From NCBI GenBank assembly GCA_045636425.1, contig JAZTXM010000012.1:75841-139840 (forward strand): a stretch of 64,000 nt of DNA, given 5' to 3'. Shown here piece by piece: positions 45,301 through 52,234 of the stretch. The first letter of the stretch is position 1. Each line of letters starts with the position of its first letter. Below the pieces are notes generated by a model. It was not told the DNA's origin, ran no database searches, and saw only the letters and a program-made list of their open reading frames with translations. Source of the stretch: UMGS1883 sp045636425. Lineage in GTDB: Bacteria; Bacillota; Clostridia; UMGS1883. A program made the translations under genes and the position numbers.

Positions 45301-48259
45301 TAAAAAAGACTGTTCCTGTTACGTTTACGGAAAGGTTGTCCTTGTTACCGTCGATAACGAGAAGATTCTCGCTGTCTGATTCGGGATTACCGAAAGTAAG
45401 TGTTACAGGATTTTCCGTAAATGTACCGTCTGCAGATTCACCCACAACGAAAATATCACCTGCAAAATCTGCTTTTCTTGTAAGGGTATGAGCCTCATCA
45501 CTGAAAATGTATGTATCCTCAGTGATATAGAAAGTACGGTCAAGCTCAAAGTCTTCTACTATTCTGAAAGCTGTAAAGCCTGTTCTTATAGCCTGCTCAA
45601 GCTGTGAGGAAGTTTTTATATTTATGATTTCTTTTTCTTCCGGCTCTGTGGGACTATCTCCCTCTTCACCGTCTTCATCCTCATAATCCTGATATCCGGG
45701 AATGTCTACGGACAGATTATTTACAGTAAGAAGATTTACAATAGCATCTGCCCAATAGGTGTCGTCCAAGTCACCGGTGTTGTCAATATCAAAATACTTC
45801 TCTTTGTCAATATTAAGCACCGCACCATTTGAGTTACCCCAAATGATGGGACCGCCTACAGTTGCAGTATTTCCCGACACGGTAAGACCTGCCATAGTAA
45901 TAGTTGTGCCTGTGGTTGTCTGGTATAAAAAGCCACCATTTCCTGCCTCATTATCCGTCGCAACGGTATTGTACATTTTTACAATACTCTTGTTCGATGC
46001 GTACATTACACCACCGTAGCCACCTGCGGTGTTTTCGCTGAAGGTACAGCTGTGGATAACACTTTCAACCGAATTGGTGTACATATACAGTGCACCACCA
46101 TTGCCCGGTGCGGAGTTCTTCGAAAACTTTGTTTTATAGATATTTGAAGAAGCACCTGCGTCTGAACGTATTGCACCTGCATTATATGCGATAGCTGCAT
46201 TTTCGGAGATAGTTGAATTATACAGATTAAGAACAGAAGCATTATTATATAAAAATCCTGCCTGATTTGAGCTGTTCTTTTCCGCAGTAATTTTGTTCAT
46301 CACAACTGTGCTTCCGCCATCAACCCTTACTGCACCGGCATCGGTTGTTGATTTGTTTTCCGTAAATGAAACATTTGAAAGCTCTGCTGTGGAGGTTGTA
46401 TGGAAATATACCGCACCACCTTTATCTGCTTCATTTTCCGCAAAATCAGAGTCTGTGATTTTTGAACTGCTGTTGGTTGTATAAACCGCACCACCGTTAC
46501 CTGTTGCAGTGTTGCTTGTGAAGTCTGTATCATCAATTACAAATTCTGCACCGGTTTCATACACAGCACCACCGTTGGTTGCTGCGGTATTGCCTGTAAA
46601 TTCAGAGCCATTTACCGTTGCCTTTGAATTTGTAGCATACAAGGCACCGCCATGACCTGTTGAAGTATTACCTGTAAATTCAGAGTCTGTTATTTCAATT
46701 TCTGAATTATTAAGATATATCACACCACCGTGCAATTCAGAACTGTTGGAGTTTGCAGTTACTCCGCTCATTTTCGCGGTACTTTGCGAATAGAAAGCAG
46801 CTGCACCCGCAGCATAGTCAGAGCGGTTATCTGTAAATGCAACCGTGTCAAACTCTGTATTACTTCCTGTGCTGTATACCGCACCGCCGCCGTATCTTAT
46901 ACCGCTGGAGTTAGGATTAGCATACGCAATGTTGGCGTTAAATTCCACGTTATTAAAGGATGCGTCTGTTCCGGTAAGGTAAACCGCACCGCCGTTAAAA
47001 TATGAGCTGTTATTTTCAAACACAGAGTTTGTAACAACAAGAGTTTTCGCAATACCTTCAATTCTTCCATCTGCGACAATCGCACCACCGTGGCTCTGGG
47101 TTGAAGTGTTGTTTGTAAACTGTGAATTATTTACTTTTATTGTGCCATATCCAAAAATTGCACCACCGCGTTCAACGGAAGTGTTTGAATCGAACACTAC
47201 TGTATTTTCATAAACGTCATTTTCTTCACCCAAAAACAGTTTTGCCAGAGAGGTGTTCGGCAAATAAATTGCACCGCCTCTGTAAGTTGCGCTGTTTTGT
47301 GTGAAAGCTGCATTATATATATGAGTTTCGTTATAGTTATAGATTGCACCACCGCGTGCCGCACTGTTACTGTCAAAATCAGCACCGTAAATATTGAGTG
47401 CACCTAATGAATAGATTGCACCGCCGCGGGCACTTTCTTCTCCTTCTACGTCGTATACGCTGTTATTGCTGTAGTTACCGCCGTAGATATTAAGTGTACC
47501 CGATGCAAGTATTACAGCTGCACCACCGATTTGCTCGGCATATGAAAGGTTGTATTTTTCATCAAGTGTTCTTTCATTGCCGTTCTTGTAACAGTTTATG
47601 ATGTTAACTCCATAAAGTTCTGCACAAGCATTGTTTGCAACAAACAAAACTGTACCTGTAACATCCACAGTATTATCCTTGTTACCGTCGATTGTAATGA
47701 GATTTTCCTCCTGCAAATCTATATTGCCGAAAGTAAAGTTTATCCCCTCATATACGTTGCCATCGGCATCTTCTCCCACTACGAAAATATCACCGCCGAA
47801 GTCCGCACTTCTTGTAAGCACACAAGCCTCATCACTATAGATATATGTATCCTCTGTGATATAGAAAGTACGGTCAAGCTCAAAGTCGTCAGCAATACAG
47901 ATCGCTCCGCCGTTTTCGATTGCAGCTTCCAGTTCATCCGCCGTTGTTACACAATCAGATTCTGCATCGTTAGCTAACTCCTCATCAATCTGAGGTAATT
48001 CTTCCTCGTTTCCGTCTTCGGGAGTAATCTCCTCGTCAGAAAGTTGTACAGATTCCTCCTGTGAAACAGGTTGATTTTCCTCGATGGGATCATTATCTGT
48101 CGGTTCTTCCGTAACCACTTCACTTTGTTCAGAAATTTCTAAAATGTCAGATGTAAGTTCTTCGGCATTCACAACCAAAGAGGAACCCAACATTGTCATC
48201 GTGATTGCTATTGCGAGCACCAAGCTGATCACTTTTCTGAAAAATCCAGTTGTTTTCAT
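36326..48259 (-). CDS. Giant secreted multidomain protein: three beta-helix modules, phospholipase-D-like domain, five LamG-like domains
   Basis: A 3977-codon open frame without interruption. Residues 1-32 are a signal peptide; about 33-105 is an acidic, Glu-rich linker. Three homologous modules start near 107, 878 and 1551. Each opens with an ELDRTFYITED-like cap and continues with dozens of Asn- and Gly-rich rungs of the GGAIY/GGAVY type, as in polymorphic outer membrane or Chlamydia-PMP-like right-handed beta-helices. Residues about 2420-2896 resemble a phospholipase-D-superfamily domain with two half-sites, HTKMCAVS...SSSSNLDG near 2610 and HSKDLQLS...SSINMHG near 2838. The Asp expected seven residues after each His is Ser at both sites. 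Two CxxC-type spacers (TCIYCDKE, ECTGCG) lead to five LamG/concanavalin-like repeats from about 2990 to 3977. No LPXTG or SLH anchor is seen. It is probably a surface adhesin or wall/glycan-associated protein; enzyme activity is unproven. Confidence 0.85.
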   Translation of the reverse strand: MKTTGFFRKVISLVLAIAITMTMLGSSLVVNAEELTSDILEISEQSEVVTEEPTDNDPIEENQPVSQEESVQLSDEEITPEDGNEEELPQIDEELANDAESDCVTTADELEAAIENGGAICIADDFELDRTFYITEDTYIYSDEACVLTRSADFGGDIFVVGEDADGNVYEGINFTFGNIDLQEENLITIDGNKDNTVDVTGTVLFVANNACAELYGVNIINCYKNGNERTLDEKYNLSYAEQIGGAAVILASGTLNIYGGNYSNNSVYDVEGEESARGGAIYSLGALNIYGADFDSNSAARGGAIYNYNETHIYNAAFTQNSATYRGGAIYLPNTSLAKLFLGEENDVYENTVVFDSNTSVERGGAIFGYGTIKVNNSQFTNNTSTQSHGGAIVADGRIEGIAKTLVVTNSVFENNSSYFNGGAVYLTGTDASFNNVEFNANIAYANPNSSGIRYGGGAVYSTGSNTEFDTVAFTDNRSDYAAGAAAFYSQSTAKMSGVTANSNSSELHGGVIYLNNSEIEITDSEFTGNTSTGHGGALYATNSKATVNGSEFTGNTAATNGGAVYETGAEFVIDDTDFTSNTATGNGGAVYTTNSSSKITDSDFAENEADKGGAVYFHTTSTAELSNVSFTENKSTTDAGAVRVDGGSTVVMNKITAEKNSSNQAGFLYNNASVLNLYNSTISENAAIAYNAGAIRSDAGASSNIYKTKFSKNSAPGNGGALYMYTNSVESVIHSCTFSENTAGGYGGVMYASNKSIVKMYNTVATDNEAGNGGFLYQTTTGTTITMAGLTVSGNTATVGGPIIWGNSNGAVLNIDKEKYFDIDNTGDLDDTYWADAIVNLLTVNNLSVDIPGYQDYEDEDGEEGDSPTEPEEKEIINIKTSSQLEQAIRTGFTAFRIVEDFELDRTFYITEDTYIFSDEAHTLTRKADFAGDIFVVGESADGTFTENPVTLTFGNPESDSENLLVIDGNKDNLSVNVTGTVFFIGNNSTVNLHKNVTVKNNKKLGNVRTLDEKYSASYPEQIGGAAAIIDSGTLNIYGATLSNNIVHDVEGEASSRGGAIYSFGNLNIYGATISENSAARGGAIYSYKTTNIYNATITKNSATFRGGAIYMPASVNSRLTLGGANEVIKAEVLFEENSAQDNGGAIFDQGVLNANNTTFLKNTSEKAGGAIAAYGYENLGNNKSVAVSNSVFDQNTSAGGGAVALYSNATAMFSNTSFTNNTSTSTGGAVVADSADVKVYGSTFENNTASSHGGALIASNEAIVYMSNVKANGNSSGGNGGAMYATASKIEIDGAEIKNNSATSQGGAFSMHRATATGIVSELTFNKITASGNTAGAMGGFLYNNHSVLKMYNSDIKDNYSTSHGGAISLQGVADTSIYNTKFTNNSCGTAGASVNGGAMYVYTDSTSTLLHSCTFESNSAPNLGGVSYVSNASLLTMYNTTAKNNSATDGGFMCVTAAESKNVSVTMSGTTVSGNTATNGPIIWGRTTRATLNINKSNYTDLDYEGELDKAYWSGTLANKLTIKEISTEVPRYQDYNNELYDEYDEVMDVSSASELEFALGSGVKNIRIVESFEVDRTFYVTDEVVIFTTASKTLTRKADFAGDIFIVGEDAAGNSSIALGKTAKLTLGNQYSESADFLIIDGNSENMTVDVTGTVLFLEESSQIDLYKNVTIENNRKVGNERILKEKYLVNNASRVGGAAMIISDGTVNIYGAKFKNNVVNEEPAGEGVTEEDRNSYLGGAIYNRGTFNIHSGLFEGNQAARGGVMYNLRDLKIYGGQFIGNRATTNGGAIYLAGTQFSQMYAGDQLNSAVSDKILFKNNSSVSNGGALYCSSMAIAMIYGDTTFDGNSTESNGGAIATYGTVYTNNVVMKNNYAYNLGGAAYVANATDDTVTRIVTFENTTFENNTAKNGGAIAVYASSSSLKEGGIVEVKNCGFTGNKAVNTSDNEVTSNVFGGAIYITRKSTLDIEKSSFTANEALFEGGAIYAAGESDTIVKNSTFKNNTTTSNTTDKGGAVSVHSANLDFDTVTFEGNSTTTNGGAIYVSYTTASTVNSDVNIKNSNFVKNVAGKNGGALYVTKHTVETKEDEIVNIKNTTFDENTAASGGAAYLTSFSDAYMKDVVFKNNTASSLESNSYGGALYLTNSAVAEIDGGEFTDNSSTYCAGGVSIHSSARAIMNNITATNNSAPTSAGFLYVNNARLDMYSSEVKGNSAGVNGGAFAMYNAAVANVSNTVFDSNTSLDGYGGAIYNTTSEAESVFHTCTFKNNATPKFGGAMFVNNKAILKLYNTTAENNAAQKGGVLYETTTDTEVTVNGMTVKGNTATEAGPVIFGNTYRAILNIHKMNYTDEDRGDTADDAYWDYAIANELTVNDLSGVEDEIPECDAYVSKETDEEEEKVRVPVPVDDVLSLGLNSSDSSVNSKYGKLPRLDTSSNFMSRSTTVFPDINGEDVTVDTFVSHENDPANNCTVGEGILLYQSILYKQAHPEEEVNISIASFRFSALAAVCINRDSRYFGYMRNLPDSDYDKFGFVRLSYLLVTAAKMGINVTVVGQLDGYPQPSSAPTLYEYFTYYLDEPCDPAYAEGKFVRDYMTFGYCEWTSYDNKAATDMMHTKMCAVSHYLDMNGNTGRNAVWSSSSNLDGINSDATNGNDKMQTATIVSNHEAIYRAAYNYINILPEYCGQEEVYNFRTLVAEMSKNQIDLIEAGRGDEIKPEEQIVYIGTENDDVFEFYFSPFGGDVLAWTESYNPYCKFVRKFSNSDDYVTMIWNSANYDKSTSIVLQLEEMLTKTFLTKKNPNNKIYINLEDFDTDPYKDLVLGQDIGLKSFNKYELGALHSKDLQLSYSENGKREYVSILSSINMHGGAMSYQSNYVLVIKEDNCNEDSVFFNIADQTSTGVVEHTYGEVKTHFPEDIKVDGYSYQTCIYCDKEIILDTVHRLGEWNVAKEATVTENGIAYQECTGCGEIIKAKELVGKESDVTYTEGVNFTKSQDSRISVPLTQMPHTFEAVISIPKTYTSRAGVIVSNYEKTRENLVCFEVLAGGKVRLYYRNNSVIQDCIFKKDIRSEAPKHIAVTVDGTLATLYVDGEAVESIPLKVEYPSEYQNMYIGGDDRSKNSQYFKGKLYSVAMFGDVRTADEIKTDTVVLPETGENLLYSKKFHDADKETEKEVTANTVIHPEEIAFEQETSYSIGSLSATPHTFEAVLSVPTDYNERAGVVVSNYNGGTDPQIAIEIYENGNPRVFAYTGSARIDTVFAADIRSEVPRHMAITVDGKKATLYLDGEAVETKTLKYALPETTENFKIGGDDRSKNSQYFKGKIQSVALFSDVRTAEEIKKDSVIITADTEGLVYSGYFTRVNSKYTLMSVEGNTFTVANTKDLYDFSAVPHTFDAVISLPESVEERGGVIIGNYRSGVKNVASFEVYEGGKVRLYYKNNLVVGNCIFDTDIRTGKPVRVTVTIEENIATLYIDGEPKETKTLEIPFPKKVEDLKIGGDNRSGNLQYFKGTIYSLAVYEDALDGESISKGILSNMDSALYSALLTTKNKIVVKGEGKTFSTSTSSLIPIDIKEVPYTFEAVVTVPEDVEGRAGVIVGNYKLNAPKVLSFEIYSGGKVRIYGKTGVKNQIIDCIFDTDIRSDEPVHIAVTIDSLTATLYINGEYTETKTLEYELADTAELLKIGGDNRSGNLQYFKGTIYSVALFGDVRTAEEIALDAEGVYTDADAVIYNTDFTAEICVESPTGGAHEEGDWIIDITPSETQTGLKHTECTVCGIVLSTKEYSSSEDVGMSVDYTKAGAGLKLSSEEDAVPADELTAAPRTFEATFVLPKSYTSRAGTLVGNYDGGNGEQINVEIYNNGKPRLYYKNSRGKAYTYLFTTDVRSDSKTHLAITVNESTASLYLNGELKETVSINSAYANTTSNFLIGADNRTGAPQYFKGVIYSVNLFSDVRTAEEIKLDRFIVPSSAQGLICSKYFVD

Positions 48260-48302
48260 TTTTCCTCAACTACCTTTCTGTAGGTTATTTTCTGTTGTAT
48301 GT

Positions 48303-48351
48303 AAAAAACTAAATTACCTGAAAAAATATTGCGAAGGAAATTTAGTTTTTT
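48303..48351 (-). terminator. Hairpin terminator of the ftsH operon
   Basis: AAAAAACTAAATT (48303-48315) with AATTTAGTTTTTT (48339-48351), a 23-base loop, and a T-rich 3' arm on the minus strand. It lies between ftsH and the giant gene. Confidence 0.65.
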
Positions 48352-48370
48352 TACCAATTCTTATATAACT

Positions 48371-50263
48371 TTATAAATTATCATTCTTTTCTGTTCCATT
48401 TTCTTCTGCATGATTTTCGTTTTCTATGCTGTCTGAAACGTTTTCCGATTTCTCACTCTGTGAGGAAAGCTCTCCTTTTTCAAAAACTTCTTCAAATTCT
48501 GCTGCATCAAGCTTCTCATATTTTATAAGTGCATTTGCCACATTATCAAGCTTTTCACGGTTGTCGGTGAGAAGCTTTTCACATTTTGCGTAACATTCAT
48601 CAACGATTCTCTTGATTTCCTCGTCAATAACCGAAGCTACGCTTTCGCTGTAATTTCTGCCCTGTGAAAAATCTCTTCCCAGGAATACTTCATGGTCTTC
48701 ACCCGTAAAGGTGATATAACCTAATTTTTCACTCATACCATACTGCATAACCATTTTCCTTGCAGTTTTGGTAACATGGTCAAGATCGCTTGAAGCACCG
48801 CTGTTTATTTCATTAAACACAATCTTTTCAGCAGCTCTGCCTGCAAGGGACATTATAATCTGCTCAAGCATTTCTTCCTTGGAAATATAGCTCTTATCGG
48901 TATCGGGAAGGCTGAGGGTAAATCCGCCTGCCCTTCCTCTGGGAATAATTGAAACCTGATGCACATTATCCTGTGTGGGAAGAAGCTTTGCCGCAACTGC
49001 ATGACCTGCTTCATGATATGCGGTCTTTTTCTTATTTAATTCATTGTGCTTGCGGTTTTTCTTTTCGGGACCCATGATAACTTTAAGAATAGCCTCGTCA
49101 ATTTCATCCTGCTCGATAAGCTTCTTATCTCTGCGTGCTGTAAGAATAGCCGCTTCATTAAGAAGATTTTCAAGGTCAGCACCCGTAAATCCGTAGGTAG
49201 ATTTGGAAACTGTTTCAAGGGAAACCGAATCTGAAACGGGCTTATTCTTTGAATGAACCTTGAGTATTGCCTCTCTGCCCTTCTGGTCGGGATAATTTAC
49301 CACAACCTGGCGGTCAAATCTTCCCGGTCTTAAAAGTGCCGGGTCAAGTATATCGGGGCGGTTGGTTGCCGCAATAATAATCACGCCTTCATTTGTTCCG
49401 AAGCCGTCCATTTCAACCAAAAGCTGGTTAAGAGTCTGTTCACGCTCATCATGACCTCCGCCAAGACCTGCACCACGCTGTCTTCCCACGGCATCGATTT
49501 CGTCAATGAAAATAATTGCAGGAAGATTTTTTCTCGCCTGTTCAAAAAGGTCACGCACACGGCTGGCACCTACGCCCACGAACATTTCCACAAAGTCTGA
49601 ACCCGATATGGAGAAGAAAGGAACTCCTGCCTCTCCTGCCACGGCCTTTGCAAGAAGTGTTTTACCTGTTCCGGGAGGGCCTACAAGAAGCACCCCCTTG
49701 GGAATCCTTGCACCAAGGTCAATAAATTTCTTCGGATTTTTAAGAAACTCAACAACTTCCTCAAGCTCTTTCTTTTCCTCGTCTGCACCTGCAACCATAT
49801 CGAAGTTTATCTTGCTGTCTATGGCGGATTTTGCCTTTGATTTTCCAAAGCTTCCTATTCCGTGACCACCTGTCTGTGATTTCATAAAAGAGAACCAGAA
49901 GAAGCCTATTACAAGAATCATCAGAACTGTGGGAATAAGCGAAATCCACCATGCGGTATCATCGGGTGCCGGGACTGATGTCTTAATCTTTCCCTCGGCA
50001 ATCTGTGATTTGATTTCTTCACCTGCAACCTCAAATAAGATTCCCGGTGTAACCTCTACCTGATACTCCTTGCCCTGAATTACAGCCTTTGTAACAGTGT
50101 CCTCAATAGTAAGCTTTTCCACCTGTTCGTTATTAATAGCCGTCACCAATTCAGAAAAAGACTTTACACCTTTTTCCGGCTCGCCAAGCGACAGATTCAT
50201 AAGCAAAATAATTATTATCGGTAAAATTATATAAAAGCTTATGCCTTTAAAAGACTTTTTCAA
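48371..50263 (-). CDS. ftsH: ATP-dependent zinc metalloprotease FtsH
   Basis: FtsH is a membrane-bound AAA protease that degrades damaged or regulatory membrane and soluble proteins. The 630-residue protein has two membrane helices (about 8-24 and 108-128), an extracytoplasmic domain between them, AAA Walker A GPPGTGKT (near 194), Walker B IIFIDEIDAVG and the SRH. The zinc protease motif HEAGH lies near 418. The C-terminal tail is acidic and Ser/Glu-rich. It is the last gene of the yybS-to-ftsH run and is preceded by hpt, as in Bacillus. Confidence 0.97.
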   Translation of the reverse strand: MKKSFKGISFYIILPIIIILLMNLSLGEPEKGVKSFSELVTAINNEQVEKLTIEDTVTKAVIQGKEYQVEVTPGILFEVAGEEIKSQIAEGKIKTSVPAPDDTAWWISLIPTVLMILVIGFFWFSFMKSQTGGHGIGSFGKSKAKSAIDSKINFDMVAGADEEKKELEEVVEFLKNPKKFIDLGARIPKGVLLVGPPGTGKTLLAKAVAGEAGVPFFSISGSDFVEMFVGVGASRVRDLFEQARKNLPAIIFIDEIDAVGRQRGAGLGGGHDEREQTLNQLLVEMDGFGTNEGVIIIAATNRPDILDPALLRPGRFDRQVVVNYPDQKGREAILKVHSKNKPVSDSVSLETVSKSTYGFTGADLENLLNEAAILTARRDKKLIEQDEIDEAILKVIMGPEKKNRKHNELNKKKTAYHEAGHAVAAKLLPTQDNVHQVSIIPRGRAGGFTLSLPDTDKSYISKEEMLEQIIMSLAGRAAEKIVFNEINSGASSDLDHVTKTARKMVMQYGMSEKLGYITFTGEDHEVFLGRDFSQGRNYSESVASVIDEEIKRIVDECYAKCEKLLTDNREKLDNVANALIKYEKLDAAEFEEVFEKGELSSQSEKSENVSDSIENENHAEENGTEKNDNL

Positions 50264-50329
50264 AATTATTACCCCCTTTTAGACTTAATTTTAACACAAG
50301 AAAATATTTTCTACAATCTATTTCACAGT

Positions 50330-50875
50330 TTATTCATAATACTCGTTTTTAAGCACACCCACAAAAGGATATTGGCGATATTTGTAATCAAAATCCAACC
50401 CGTAGCCAACAACAAACTCGTCAGGCACTTCAAAGCCTGTATATTTTGCCTTAATATCAACCACACGTCTTGATGGCTTATCAAGAAATGTACAAATTTC
50501 CACACTTTTTGCCCCTTGTTCCTTAAGATAGGCTTGTATTTTTTCGAGAGTTCTTCCCGAATCAATAATATCCTCAACTATAATTATATCCCTATCCTTC
50601 GGGTCAAAACCCTTTCCTGCGTGAATTTCTACATTTCCTGTAGAAACTATTCCGCTTCCGTAGCTTGAAGCGAATAAAAAGGATATCTCTGAGGGAACGG
50701 CAAGCTCGCGTATTAAATCAGCAACAAAGATAAAGCTTCCGGTGAGAACGGAAACAAGCAAAACCTCCCGCCCCTCATAATCGCGGTTAATTTGCGATGC
50801 AAGCTCTGTTATCCTTTCCTTTATTTGTTCCTCGGAAATAAGAACTTTCTTGATAGGGTCATTAATATTTGGCAT
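50330..50875 (-). CDS. hpt: Hypoxanthine phosphoribosyltransferase
   Basis: This enzyme salvages hypoxanthine and guanine with PRPP to make IMP and GMP. The 181-residue protein has LVSVLTGSFIFVADLIREL (near 40), the PRPP-binding IIIVEDIIDSGRTL (near 97-110) and the C-terminal DEFVVGYGLDFDYKYRQYPFVGVL. It lies between tilS (7 bases) and ftsH (66 bases). Confidence 0.95.
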   Translation of the reverse strand: MPNINDPIKKVLISEEQIKERITELASQINRDYEGREVLLVSVLTGSFIFVADLIRELAVPSEISFLFASSYGSGIVSTGNVEIHAGKGFDPKDRDIIIVEDIIDSGRTLEKIQAYLKEQGAKSVEICTFLDKPSRRVVDIKAKYTGFEVPDEFVVGYGLDFDYKYRQYPFVGVLKNEYYE

Positions 50876-50882
50876 TTTTCTC

Positions 50883-52229
50883 TTACCTTTCTTTTGTAGA
50901 TGTATATTTGATTATAAGATACTTTTTTGTTTTTTCCGTAACATTAAAGAGTCCCGACTGCCTGATTCCGCATAAATACAAAATTTCTCCGTCTTTTTCA
51001 ACTATGGGGATATAATCCCGCTCGTACCGATTTATTTTTTCATCGGTAAAAATATCACTAAGCTTCTTCGTTCCGCTGATTCCTTTTGGTCTCATTTTAT
51101 CGCCGTTTTTCCTATAACGTACAATAAGCGGTAACTTAACCTCATCTGCGTCAAAGAGTGCCATAGCGTTTGTGCTTTTCTTTGTGGGGGTATCCGTTAC
51201 CAAAGCCTCAAGCCTCCACCCTCTATCACAGAGCGGACTTTCCTCGGTAAGTACAGATACATATGATTTTTGTGCCTCAATTGACCTAATGTATAGCTTA
51301 TCATAATTTTTTTCTGCATACACGTTTTTCGCAATATCAAACCTTTTTCCGCTGTCCTTTTTTAAAAATTCCAAAAAAGACTCTACTCTCTCAAAGGTGA
51401 TTTGCGCATCCCAACTTTTGAGAATCTGTGCCGCTACTCTTCTTCCTATAGGCGACGGAGCTTCTATAACGGGATTTACCAAGAGGTACGTTTCAAAAAA
51501 ACATTTCTGAAGCAGTTTTTCCGCCTCTTTTTCAAGAAATTCGTTATCCTCTGCAATCATCTTCGAGGTCTGTACTATTTTATGGGCGGCCCCGCTTGAA
51601 ATTTCATCAAGAGAAGGAATAACCGACAGGCGGATTTTATTTCTGGCGTAGATGGGAAGTGCATTTGTACTGTCCTCACACCATTTTTGTCCTCTGTCAC
51701 ATAAATACTTTTCAATTTCACTTCTCTTTACATCAAGAAGTGGTCTGATTATATTTTGGCGGCGGTATCTGATGCCCCGAAGCCCGGCTGGACTGCTTCC
51801 CCTTGCCATTCTGAAAAGAATGGTTTCCGCACAATCGTCAAGATTATGCGCCGTGGCAATTTTTGCATTACCCAATTTTTGAGAAACTTCCTCGAAAAAT
51901 TCATACCGAAGATTTCTGCCGCACTCCTCTTCCCCGATTTTTCTTTCTTTGGCAATCCGGGGCACATTATATTCACGGTAGTAACACTCTACGCCATAAT
52001 CCCTGCATACCTTTTTTACAAAGTCACTATCCCTGTCGGATTCTTCGCCGCGTATCAGATGATTTACATTGGCAATGGCAATTCTGAGGTCAAATTCCTC
52101 CTTGAGTGCAAGCATCACATGTAAAAGGCAAATGGAATCCGCCCCTCCCGACACTGCACATATCACCGTGTCACCTTTATTTATCAGGGAGTTATCATAA
52201 ATCGTTTTCCTTACTTTTTCAAGCAGCAC
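50883..52229 (-). CDS. tilS: tRNA(Ile)-lysidine synthetase TilS
   Basis: TilS attaches lysine to C34 of tRNA-Ile(CAU) so that it reads AUA codons. The 448-residue protein has the PP-loop AVSGGADSICLLH (near 26-38), the NVNHLIRGEESDRD motif, ATAHNLDDCAETILFRMARGS (near 128-148) and LLDVKRSEIEKYL. The C-terminal TilS domain (LIVRYRKNGDKMRPKG, GTKKLSDIFTDEKI) follows. The start is GTG with GGAG nine bases upstream; it follows dnaB by five bases. Confidence 0.95.
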   Translation of the reverse strand: MLLEKVRKTIYDNSLINKGDTVICAVSGGADSICLLHVMLALKEEFDLRIAIANVNHLIRGEESDRDSDFVKKVCRDYGVECYYREYNVPRIAKERKIGEEECGRNLRYEFFEEVSQKLGNAKIATAHNLDDCAETILFRMARGSSPAGLRGIRYRRQNIIRPLLDVKRSEIEKYLCDRGQKWCEDSTNALPIYARNKIRLSVIPSLDEISSGAAHKIVQTSKMIAEDNEFLEKEAEKLLQKCFFETYLLVNPVIEAPSPIGRRVAAQILKSWDAQITFERVESFLEFLKKDSGKRFDIAKNVYAEKNYDKLYIRSIEAQKSYVSVLTEESPLCDRGWRLEALVTDTPTKKSTNAMALFDADEVKLPLIVRYRKNGDKMRPKGISGTKKLSDIFTDEKINRYERDYIPIVEKDGEILYLCGIRQSGLFNVTEKTKKYLIIKYTSTKER

Positions 52230-52234
52230 CTATA

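Noticed and set aside
36326..48259. Many shorter open frames on both strands within the giant gene
   Set aside because: They are shadows of a low-complexity, Gly/Asn-rich repeat gene, lack ribosome sites and encode Thr/Gln/Val-rich nonsense.
48303..48351. Regulatory hairpin of the giant gene
   Set aside because: Its position and T-rich arm on the minus strand fit better as the terminator of the ftsH operon; a second role cannot be supported.
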